Shown here one piece after another: positions 6,536 to 12,532 of a stretch of 12,698 nt of DNA (its first letter is position 1; every line of letters starts with the position of its first letter). The DNA is taken from contig JBEKFH010000102.1 in NCBI GenBank assembly GCA_050013415.1, positions 1 through 12,698 of the forward strand, in the 5' to 3' direction. This stretch comes from Palsa-506 sp050013415. Lineage in GTDB: Bacteria > Actinomycetota > Actinomycetes > Streptosporangiales > Streptosporangiaceae. Below the pieces are notes generated by a model, which saw only the letters and a list, made by a program, of their open reading frames with translations, did no database searches and had not been told where the DNA came from. Made by a program: the position numbers and the translations under genes.

Positions 6536-7444
6536 CTAGCTGGCCACGCCCGGCCGGTCTTGTACGTTCCTGCGCGCCAGCCCGGCGCTGCCGCCTGCCG
6601 CGTGCCCGCGCTCACGCTGATAGGCCCCGGGGGGCACGCCGACGACGCGCTTGAAATGCCGGGTGAGATGGGCCTGGTCGGCGAAGCCGGCTTCTGCGGC
6701 AACCGCCGCAGGCGCCAGGCCGCCGTCGAGGAGCTGGCGGGCCAGCCGCACCCGCAGCTGATTGAGGTAGGCGTGCGGCGGGAGGCCGGTCTCGCAGCGG
6801 AACGCCCGGAGCAGCGCGAACGGGGTCATCCCGGTGGCCTGGGCAAGATCGCCCAGGCTGGGCGGATCTGCCAGCCGCCCGGCGAGCAGCTCCCTGGCGG
6901 CGGCGACGGCACCGGGAGCCCGGCAGGGCGCCGCCCGCTGCCCGGCGGCCTGCGGCACGGGCCGGGCATGGGCCCGCAGCAGCCCGGCGAGTGCGGTCTG
7001 CAGCAGGCTGGATGAAGCGAGCCGGTCGCCGCGCTCCGCGGCGACATGGGCCGCGAGCAGCAGCCTGGCGCTGCGCTCGTCATACACGACGGTCTGCGGG
7101 AAGGACGGCGTCCCCGGCGGCCAGCCAATCTCGGCGGCCACCGCGGCCATCACCTCGACGGGAGGGTAGAGCACCCGGTAGGCCCAGCCGGCCGGGCCCG
7201 CTGCCTGGCCTGTGTGCACGATCTCCGGGTTCAGCAGCGCCACCCCGCCCTTTCCGGCGCGCATCAGGCTCCCGCCATAGTCGAACTCCTCCACCCCGGC
7301 CTCGATCAGGCCGAGCGTGAACGTCTCGTGCGCGTGCCGGTTGTAACGGTGGGTCAGGAACCTGGCGCGCAGCAGGTCCACGCCGGGGACGGCCGCGTGC
7401 TGCCAGTAGCGCGCCGTCTCTGCCGCCGGAACGCTGGCCGCCAT
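6536..7444 (-). CDS. AraC family transcriptional regulator with N-terminal cupin sensor
   Basis: 302-residue regulator. The N-terminal half is a cupin-type AraC binding domain: YNRHAHETFTLGLIEAG (34-50) and GGVALLNPEIVHTGQ (66-80) carry the usual histidines. The C-terminal half (about 180-278) is the double helix-turn-helix: first helix pair near 196-217, second in EAGFADQAHLTRHFKRVVGV (251-270), ending PPGAYQR, the AraC signature. I use ATG 7444 because the frame continues upstream only to a TTG at 7522 through sequence without family features; a weak site precedes ATG 7444. It is the first gene of the unit with azlC (9 nt gap), azlD and GNAT, so it likely senses the exported amino acid or analogue and controls its own operon. 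Divergent from the VOC gene, with dyad sites between. Confidence 0.9.
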   Translation of the reverse strand: MAASVPAAETARYWQHAAVPGVDLLRARFLTHRYNRHAHETFTLGLIEAGVEEFDYGGSLMRAGKGGVALLNPEIVHTGQAAGPAGWAYRVLYPPVEVMAAVAAEIGWPPGTPSFPQTVVYDERSARLLLAAHVAAERGDRLASSSLLQTALAGLLRAHARPVPQAAGQRAAPCRAPGAVAAARELLAGRLADPPSLGDLAQATGMTPFALLRAFRCETGLPPHAYLNQLRVRLARQLLDGGLAPAAVAAEAGFADQAHLTRHFKRVVGVPPGAYQRERGHAAGGSAGLARRNVQDRPGVAS

Positions 7445-7488
7445 AACGCCATGTGTACCCGATACCGTCGGCAGCGCCTGCCATTTGT

Positions 7489-7517
7489 TGCTGACAGCAT
7501 TCCTGGACCACCTGGAA
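7489..7517. promoter_or_regulatory. Two adjacent dyad symmetries between the AraC and VOC genes, candidate operators
   Basis: TGCTG-A-CAGCA (7489-7499) is a perfect 5-bp inverted repeat. Directly after it, TTCCTGGACCACCTGGAA (7500-7517) is an imperfect 18-bp dyad (TTCC-GG / CC-GGAA arms, one mismatched pair). Both lie in the 93-bp gap between the divergent starts at 7444 and 7538. AraC proteins usually bind direct repeats, so another regulator could be involved. Confidence 0.45.
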
Positions 7518-7537
7518 ACCAAGGGAACCGCGACGCC

Positions 7538-7894
7538 ATGAAGGTCATGCCCATCCGCTATTCCGCCGGCATGGCCGCCTCCGCGCGCTTCTACGCAGCC
7601 CTCGGGCTGCTCCAGGGCGACAGCTCGCGGTCGGGAAACTGGATCGAGCTGAGCGGCTCAGGCGGCATGCTAGCCCTGCACGCGGCCGGGACGTCGCGGC
7701 AGGACGTTCCTGGATGCGTCGAGCTGTCCTTCGAGACCGAGGAGCCGCTCGAGGATCTCGCCGCGCGGCTGGCCGCGGCGGGCTTCGTGCCCGAGGCGAT
7801 CGTGGACGAGAACTTCGGCCGCAGCCTGCGCGTGGTGGACCCGGATGAGGTGCTCGTCCAGGTCAACGAGAACGACCGGGACCTGTACACATGA
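7538..7894 (+). CDS. VOC superfamily (glyoxalase/bleomycin-resistance fold) protein
   Basis: 118 residues, the length of a single VOC protein with two beta-alpha-beta-beta-beta modules. Module 1: MPIRYSAGMAASARFYAALGL (4-24), with the usual helix after the first strand and WIELSGSGGMLALH to H48. Module 2: GCVELSFETEEPLEDLAARLAAAGF, then FGRSLRVVDPDEVLVQVNE ending near E111. Possible metal ligands are H48, E62 and E111, but I cannot assign them firmly. Members isomerise, cleave or bind small hydrophobic or electrophilic compounds; the role here is unknown. AAGGGA at 7521-7526 is a Shine-Dalgarno candidate 11 nt before ATG 7538; an in-frame ATG at 7547 is the alternative. Divergent from the AraC gene, which suggests shared control. 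Confidence 0.82.
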   Translation: MKVMPIRYSAGMAASARFYAALGLLQGDSSRSGNWIELSGSGGMLALHAAGTSRQDVPGCVELSFETEEPLEDLAARLAAAGFVPEAIVDENFGRSLRVVDPDEVLVQVNENDRDLYT

Positions 7895-8038
7895 CATGCG
7901 CCGGCCCGGCACGATGTTACGGGTGGCCAGCGTTGGGTTGTACACGCGGCAGATCGCGGCCATCTGAGCATCCGCCGTGTTCATGGGTTGCGTCAGCGAG
8001 CTGGACCTTCGAAGGACGGCCTGCCTGAAGTGATCCGT
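7895..8038. other. Intergenic gap between convergent VOC and sigma-factor genes
   Basis: 144 bp with no convincing gene. Weak hairpins are CAGAT/ATCTG (7950-7966, 7-nt loop) and GACGG/CCGTC (8015-8039), the latter at the end of the sigma gene; CCTTCGAAGG (8006-8015) is a perfect 10-bp palindrome. Any of these could assist termination, but none is strong. Confidence 0.35.
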
Positions 8039-9325
8039 CTAGCTGGCGTAGTCCAGCAACGGCTGGGCCCGGCTGGGGTGGCGCAGCTTGGACAGCGACT
8101 GCTTCTCCAGCTGCCGGATCCGCTCCCTGGTCAGGCCAAGGACCTTGCCGATCTCGTCCAGCGTGTGCGGGTTACCGTCATACAGGCCGAACCGCATCGC
8201 CATGATCGTCGCCTCGCGCGGGGTAAGCGCGTCGAGCGCGTGCCGAAGCTGGTCGGCCATCAGCTGGCGGTCGACGAGCTCGGACGCGGCGGGAGCGTCC
8301 ACGTCCTCGATCAGGTCCCCGATGCTCGTCTCGCCATCCTCGCCGATGGTGGAGTCGAGGCTGATCGGCTGGCGGCTGGTGCGCAGCAGTTCCTCGATCT
8401 GATCCGGCGTCCGGTCGAGCTCGACGGCCAGCTCCTCCGGGGTCGGGTCCCTGCCCAGCCGCTGATGCATGTCCCGCTCGACCCGGCTCAGCTTGCTGAG
8501 CATCTCCAGCACGTGCACTGGCAGCCGGATCGTCCGGGCGGAGTCAGCGAACCCGCGCTGGATCGCCTGCCGGATCCACCACATCGCGTAGGTGGAGAAC
8601 TTGTAGCCCTTGGTGTAGTCGAACTTCTCGACTGCCCGGATCAGGCCGAGGTTGCCCTCCTGCACGACATCGAGCAGGGACAGGCCGCGGTCGCTGTACT
8701 TCTTGGCCACCGACACGACCAGCCGCAGGTTGGCCTCGAGCATGTGCGCCTTGGCACGCCTGCCGTCCGCCGCTACCTCCTCGAGGTCGCGGCGGTAGTC
8801 CTTGCGCAGGCCCTTCTCGGTGGCGAGCTTGTGCTCGGCGTACAGGCCGGCCTCGATCCGCTTGGCCAGGTTGACCTCCTGCTCGGCGGTGAGCAGGCTG
8901 GTCCGCCCGATGGACTTGAGGTAGGTGTGCACCGAGTCGCCCATCACGGACGTGTGGTCGTCGAGATCAACCTCGACGGCGTTGCTCTGCGCGGCAACCG
9001 CGCCCGCCTCGGCCGCCGCGTGGTCGATCACATCAGCGTCGTCGGTGCCGGTGCCGGTGGCAGGCGCATCCGGCCGCCCGGCGGCAGGGCCGTCCGGCTC
9101 GTTACCCAGCCGCACCCCCGCCTCGGAGAGCTCGCGGAGGATCGACCCGGCCTCGGTGGCGGCGATTCCGGCCCGTCCGAAGGCAGCACGCAGCTCGGGC
9201 AGCGACAGGTAGCCCTGGCCGCGGCCGCGCTGGATCAGCTCGTCCACGTGAGTCATGGTCGCCTCGTCGTCGTGTCTCGGGGACCCGGCAACCACAGTCC
9301 TCGCTGCAACCGCAGTCCTCGGCAT
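8039..9325 (-). CDS. Sigma-70 family RNA polymerase sigma factor, group 2 (HrdB/SigB-like)
   Basis: 428-residue sigma factor that would direct RNA polymerase to SigA-like promoters. From the N-terminus: a short region 1.1-like segment VDELIQRGRGQGYLSL to about 73; an Ala/Asp-rich linker 75-130; region 1.2 (131-163); region 2 (about 196-270) with VVQEGNLGLIRAVEKFDY and YKFSTYAMWWIRQAI; region 3 (about 275-345); region 4 (about 356-428) with the -35-binding helix-turn-helix TLDEIGKVLGLTRERIRQLE (388-407) and a RHPSRAQPLLDY tail. Region 2.4 reads ADSARTIRLPVHVLE where HrdB has ADQARTIRIPVHMVE, and it is shorter than HrdB, so a stress or stationary-phase alternative (HrdA/HrdD, mycobacterial SigB type) is likelier than the essential factor. 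ATG 9325 has GGAGG 6 nt upstream; ATG 9256 with GAGG 5 nt before it is an alternative. An ECF-type promoter precedes it. Confidence 0.93.
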   Translation of the reverse strand: MPRTAVAARTVVAGSPRHDDEATMTHVDELIQRGRGQGYLSLPELRAAFGRAGIAATEAGSILRELSEAGVRLGNEPDGPAAGRPDAPATGTGTDDADVIDHAAAEAGAVAAQSNAVEVDLDDHTSVMGDSVHTYLKSIGRTSLLTAEQEVNLAKRIEAGLYAEHKLATEKGLRKDYRRDLEEVAADGRRAKAHMLEANLRLVVSVAKKYSDRGLSLLDVVQEGNLGLIRAVEKFDYTKGYKFSTYAMWWIRQAIQRGFADSARTIRLPVHVLEMLSKLSRVERDMHQRLGRDPTPEELAVELDRTPDQIEELLRTSRQPISLDSTIGEDGETSIGDLIEDVDAPAASELVDRQLMADQLRHALDALTPREATIMAMRFGLYDGNPHTLDEIGKVLGLTRERIRQLEKQSLSKLRHPSRAQPLLDYAS

Positions 9326-9331
9326 GAGACA

Positions 9332-9336
9332 CCTCC
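9332..9336 (-). promoter_or_regulatory. Shine-Dalgarno of the sigma-factor gene
   Basis: GGAGG on the minus strand, 6 nt before ATG 9325; supports that start over the internal ATG at 9256. Confidence 0.75.
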
Positions 9337-9343
9337 CTCGTGG

Positions 9344-9356
9344 CGCGCATTGCGCG
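9344..9356. promoter_or_regulatory. Palindrome in sigma-gene leader, candidate operator
   Basis: CGCGCA-T-TGCGCG: perfect 6-bp arms around one base, 7 nt upstream of the Shine-Dalgarno of the sigma gene. Could be a protein site or an RNA structure over the translation start region. Confidence 0.4.
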
Positions 9357-9390
9357 TGTACTGCTCACTACGCCGCCTGGCGCGGCCTAT

Positions 9391-9406
9391 CCGCGGGGGC
9401 CCGCGG
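9391..9406. promoter_or_regulatory. GC hairpin in sigma-gene leader
   Basis: CCGCGGG and CCCGCGG form perfect 7-bp arms separated by GG. It lies in the predicted 5' leader of the sigma gene and 63 nt after the menE stop, so it could end menE transcripts or attenuate the sigma transcript. Confidence 0.4.
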
Positions 9407-9439
9407 CATCGTTACCGCGCATCACGGGCACTATGTAGT

Positions 9440-9465
9440 AACGCTCTGGGAGCCAGAATGTTCCC
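9440..9465 (-). promoter_or_regulatory. Candidate ECF-sigma (SigE/SigH/SigR-type) promoter of the sigma-factor gene
   Basis: Minus strand GGGAAC (9465-9460), 16 nt spacer, CGTT (9443-9440). This is the layout of stress-responsive ECF promoters in mycobacteria and Streptomyces, which drive sigB and hrdD. It begins 3 nt after the menE stop and would give a leader of roughly 105 nt. ACTA-TG-TAGT (9430-9439) symmetry lies just after it. Confidence 0.5.
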
Positions 9466-9468
9466 GTG

Positions 9469-10683
9469 TCATGCCCGCGTGCCCGGGTGCGCTGCCCGGT
9501 CGCGCAGCTGGCCGAGATCGGGCTTACCCGAGCGCAGCAGCGGGATCCTGGCGACGAGGACCAGTTCCCGCGGCGCGGCGTGGCGCGGCAGCGGGCCGCG
9601 CGCATGGGTGCGCAGCGCGTCCAATGTCGGCGGGCGTGCCGGGTCGGCGGGCACCACGACGGCCGTCACGACCTCGCCCCATTCCCGGTCGGGACGTCCC
9701 ACGACCACCACCTCGCGCACCCCCGGGCAGGTCTCGAGCACGGCGGCCACCTCGGCGGCGACCACGTTCTCGCCGCCCGTGACGATCACGTCGTCAGCCC
9801 GGCCGCGGACGAGCAGCCGGCCGGACGCGCTGATCGAGCCCAGGTCGGAGGTGATGAACCAGCGGCCGTCACGCACCCGGGCGGTGAGGTCCGGCCGCAG
9901 CCGGTAGCCGGAGAACAGCACCGGCCCGGCGATCCTGATCAGGCCGTCACCGCCGGTTTCGACGGACACCCCGTCCAGCGGCACCCCGTCGTAGACGCAG
10001 CCGCCGCAGGTCTCGCTCATCCCGTAGGTCGTGATGACCCGCCCGCCCGCCGCGCTCGCGGCGGCCAGCAGTCCGTCCGGGATCGCGGCGCCGCCGAGCA
10101 GTATCGCCTGCGTCGCCGACAGGTCGGCGCCCGCGTCGACCAGCCGCCGCAGCTGAGTCGGCACCAGCGAGACGTACGCGCAGCCGCTGGCCGCGAGCGT
10201 CCCGGCCGTCAGCCGCCCGATGACCGCTGGAGCCGCGCCGGCCACCAGCGAGCGCACGAGCACACCGAGGCCGGCCACGTGACTGGCCGGCAGGCAGCAC
10301 AGCCACCGCTCACCGGGCCGCGCGCCGATCCGGCGCAGTGAGGCACGGGCGGAGGCGAGCATCGCGGCGGCGGACAGCTCCGTCCCCTTCGGCTGCCCGG
10401 TCGATCCCGAGGTGGCGATGACGGCGGCGACCTCCGGCCGGACGCCTGGCCGGGGCGCCGTTCCCGGCCCGGCCCGCCCTAGCCGCGTGGTGCCGTCCGG
10501 GGTCTCGATGGTGCCCGGGGCGAATGCCTCGACGAGCGAGTCAAGCCGCTCCCGCGGCAGGCCGGGGTCCAGCGGCAGGATGGCCGGGCCGGTCCCGTCC
10601 AAGGCGGCGGACAGGGCCTCCAGCAAGCGTCCGCCGGCCGCCTCGGCGGGCAGCATGACCGCGTGCAGGGGCCGGGACGTCAC
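9469..10683 (-). CDS. menE: o-Succinylbenzoate-CoA ligase (MenE)
   Basis: 404-residue ANL-superfamily adenylating enzyme that activates o-succinylbenzoate (OSB) to OSB-CoA with ATP and CoA in menaquinone synthesis. Core motifs: phosphate loop TSGSTGQPKG (91-100); TYGMSETCGG (219-228); SDLG (279-282, usually TGDLG); hinge GRADDVIVTGGENV (294-307); and the C-terminal catalytic Lys K387 in RSGKPDL. It is shorter than fatty acyl-CoA ligases, as usual for MenE. Start is GTG at 10683, 50 nt from the divergent menB start. There is no Shine-Dalgarno, but TAACCT is 7 nt upstream, so a leaderless message is likely. Identity as MenE rests on the match to the family plus adjacent menB, menC and menD; substrate preference was not tested. 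Confidence 0.94.
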   Translation of the reverse strand: MTSRPLHAVMLPAEAAGGRLLEALSAALDGTGPAILPLDPGLPRERLDSLVEAFAPGTIETPDGTTRLGRAGPGTAPRPGVRPEVAAVIATSGSTGQPKGTELSAAAMLASARASLRRIGARPGERWLCCLPASHVAGLGVLVRSLVAGAAPAVIGRLTAGTLAASGCAYVSLVPTQLRRLVDAGADLSATQAILLGGAAIPDGLLAAASAAGGRVITTYGMSETCGGCVYDGVPLDGVSVETGGDGLIRIAGPVLFSGYRLRPDLTARVRDGRWFITSDLGSISASGRLLVRGRADDVIVTGGENVVAAEVAAVLETCPGVREVVVVGRPDREWGEVVTAVVVPADPARPPTLDALRTHARGPLPRHAAPRELVLVARIPLLRSGKPDLGQLRDRAAHPGTRA

Positions 10684-10688
10684 GGTCG

Positions 10689-10696
10689 TAAGGTTA
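10689..10696. promoter_or_regulatory. Overlapping divergent -10 candidates between menE and menB
   Basis: TAAGGT (10689-10694, plus) would serve menB with a leader of about 33 nt. TAACCT (10696-10691, minus) lies 7 nt from the menE GTG and would make it leaderless. The two hexamers overlap on opposite strands, so polymerase could be bound for only one direction at a time. No good -35 box is seen for either. Confidence 0.4.
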
Positions 10697-10721
10697 ATCC
10701 GGGCAGATCAGGCAGCGAACG

Positions 10722-10727
10722 GGAGGG
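10722..10727 (+). promoter_or_regulatory. Shine-Dalgarno of menB
   Basis: GGAGGG, 6 nt before GTG 10734; fixes the GTG as the menB start. Confidence 0.75.
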
Positions 10728-10733
10728 CGGCGC

Positions 10734-11549
10734 GTGATCGACTGGCAGGCGGCTGGGGACTACGCCGACATTGTCTACGAGACGGCTGAGGGCATCGCCA
10801 AGATCACGATCAACCGGCCCGAGGTGCGGAACGCATTCCGGCCGGCGACCCTGACCGAGCTGTCGGCGGCGTTTACCGCTGCCCGTGACGATCCCTCGAT
10901 CGGCGTGATCATCCTGACCGGCGCGGGCACCCTGGCGTTCTGCTCCGGCGGCGACCAGAAGGTCCGCGGCGACGACGGCTACGTCGACGCCCATGGCGTC
11001 GGCCGGCTCAACGTGCTCGACCTGCAGGTGCAGATCCGGCGGACCCCGAAGCCGGTGATCGCGATGGTGGCCGGCTACGCCATCGGCGGCGGGCACGTGC
11101 TGCATGTCTGCTGCGACCTGACCATCGCCGCGGACAACGCGGTGTTCGGCCAGACGGGCCCCCGGGTGGGATCGTTCGACGCCGGGTACGGCTCCTCGCT
11201 GCTGGCTGCCACCGTCGGGCTGAAGAAGGCCCGCGAGATCTGGTACCTGTGCCGCCAGTACAGCGCCGCGGAGGCGCTGGAGATGGGGCTGGTCAACGCG
11301 GTCGTCCCGCTGGCGAGGCTGGAGGACGAGACGGTCGCCTGGTCGCGCGAGCTGCTGGCGAAGTCGCCGCTGGCGCTGCGGATGCTCAAGGGAGCGCTGA
11401 ACGCCGTCACCGACGGCGCGGCGGGCATGCAGCAGTTCGCGGGAGACGCCACGATGCTCTACTACATGAGCGAGGAGGCGCAGGAGGGCCGCGATGCGTA
11501 CGTGGCCAAGCGCCCGCCCGACTTCGCGAAGTTCCCCCGCCGGCCGTGA
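10734..11549 (+). CDS. menB: 1,4-Dihydroxy-2-naphthoyl-CoA synthase (MenB)
   Basis: 271-residue crotonase-fold enzyme, cytosolic, that closes the ring of OSB-CoA to 1,4-dihydroxy-2-naphthoyl-CoA. Highly conserved: GIAKITINRPEVRNAFRP (20-37), CSGGDQKVRGD (70-80) forming the oxyanion pocket, GGGHVLHVCCDLTIAADNA (118-136), QTGPRVGSFDAGYGS (140-154) with D149, and the C-terminal QQFAGDATMLYYMSEEAQEG and RPPDFAKFP tail that covers the active site. Position 142 is Gly, as in the bicarbonate-dependent type I enzymes (E. coli Gly156); Mycobacterium tuberculosis MenB has Asp there. GTG 10734 has a good ribosome site. Its TGA overlaps the menC GTG. Confidence 0.97.
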   Translation: MIDWQAAGDYADIVYETAEGIAKITINRPEVRNAFRPATLTELSAAFTAARDDPSIGVIILTGAGTLAFCSGGDQKVRGDDGYVDAHGVGRLNVLDLQVQIRRTPKPVIAMVAGYAIGGGHVLHVCCDLTIAADNAVFGQTGPRVGSFDAGYGSSLLAATVGLKKAREIWYLCRQYSAAEALEMGLVNAVVPLARLEDETVAWSRELLAKSPLALRMLKGALNAVTDGAAGMQQFAGDATMLYYMSEEAQEGRDAYVAKRPPDFAKFPRRP

Positions 11550-12532
11550 CGTCCCGCGCTGCGCAGGAGCTGCGGGAGCGCCTCGCTGGCCTGCTGGACT
11601 CGGTGCGCGCGTTCGCGATCCCGATGCGGACCAGGTTCCGCGGGATCACCGTCCGGGAGGGCGCTCTGATCGAGGGGCCGGCCGGGTGGGGAGAGTTCTC
11701 CCCGTTTGCCGAATACGGCCCGCGCGAGTGCGCCCGGTGGCTGGCGTGCGCCCTGGAGGCGGCTGTCACCGGCTGGCCGCCGCCGGTCCGGGCGGCGGTC
11801 GGGGTCAACGTGATCGTGCCGGCAGTTGAGCCGCGGCAGGCCCGTGAGATCGTCGCCGCCTCGGGCTGCCGCACCGCGAAGGTGAAGGTGGCCGAGCGCG
11901 GCCAGCCCGAGGCGGCAGACCTGGCCAGGGTCGAGGCGGTGCGGGACGCGCTCGGTCCGGCCGGCCGGATCCGGGTGGATGCCAACGGCGCCTGGAGCGT
12001 CGATCAGGCCGCGCGGATGCTGCGCGCCCTGGCCCCGCTGCGGCTGGAGTACGCCGAGCAGCCGTGCGCGACCCTGGCCGAGATGGCCGAGCTGCGCCGC
12101 AGGGTTGACGTGCCGCTGGCGGCTGATGAGTCGATCCGGCGGGCGCGGGACCCGCTGGCGGTCCGCGCGGCGGGCGCGGCGGACATCGTGGTGCTCAAGG
12201 CCGCGCCGCTTGGCGGCGTCCGCGCCGCGCTGCGGATTGCCGACGAGTGCGGCCTGCCGGTGGTGGTATCGAGCGCGGTCGAGTCGTCGGTGGGCCTGGC
12301 GGCCGGGGTCGCGCTCGCCGCCGCCCTGCCTGAGCTGCCCTACGACTGCGGGCTCGCCACCATGAGCCTGCTGACCGGCGACGTCACCGCCGATCCGCTG
12401 ATCGCAGTGGCCGGCGCGCTGCCGGTCAGGACCGCTGTCCCTGACCACGCGCTGCTGGCCGCCTTCGAGGCCGATCCGGCGCCGTGGCGAGCCCGGATGA
12501 CCGCCGCGGCGGCGTTCCTCGGAGCGGGATGA
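11546..12532 (+). CDS. menC: o-Succinylbenzoate synthase (MenC)
   Basis: 328-residue enolase-superfamily enzyme that dehydrates SHCHC to o-succinylbenzoate. The catalytic set is complete: KVK with K112 and K114 (acid/base pair), metal ligands D145 (RVDANGAW), E171 (EYAEQP) and D194 (AADES), and K218 (VVLKAAPLGG) on the other barrel face. The N-terminal capping domain covers about 1-95. I chose GTG 11546 because it forms a 4-nt GTGA overlap with the menB stop and gives a normal-length protein; the frame stays open upstream only as an antisense-free shadow of menB. menD overlaps its 3' end by ATGA. Some members also act as N-acylamino acid racemases, but the men context supports OSB synthase. 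Confidence 0.94.
   Translation: MTSRAAQELRERLAGLLDSVRAFAIPMRTRFRGITVREGALIEGPAGWGEFSPFAEYGPRECARWLACALEAAVTGWPPPVRAAVGVNVIVPAVEPRQAREIVAASGCRTAKVKVAERGQPEAADLARVEAVRDALGPAGRIRVDANGAWSVDQAARMLRALAPLRLEYAEQPCATLAEMAELRRRVDVPLAADESIRRARDPLAVRAAGAADIVVLKAAPLGGVRAALRIADECGLPVVVSSAVESSVGLAAGVALAAALPELPYDCGLATMSLLTGDVTADPLIAVAGALPVRTAVPDHALLAAFEADPAPWRARMTAAAAFLGAG

Noticed and set aside
6524..6538. TAGCCT before azlC as an independent leaderless promoter
   Set aside because: The hexamer contains the AraC stop codon and the genes are 9 nt apart, so translational coupling in one operon explains it better.
7670..7984. 104-codon minus-strand frame overlapping the VOC gene
   Set aside because: Mostly antisense to the VOC gene; the short unique part in the intergenic gap has no recognisable features and no ribosome site.
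7988..9907. 639-codon plus-strand open frame opposite the sigma factor and the 3' end of menE
   Set aside because: Antisense to conserved sigma regions 1.2-4 and crossing two genes and a promoter; no recognisable domain.
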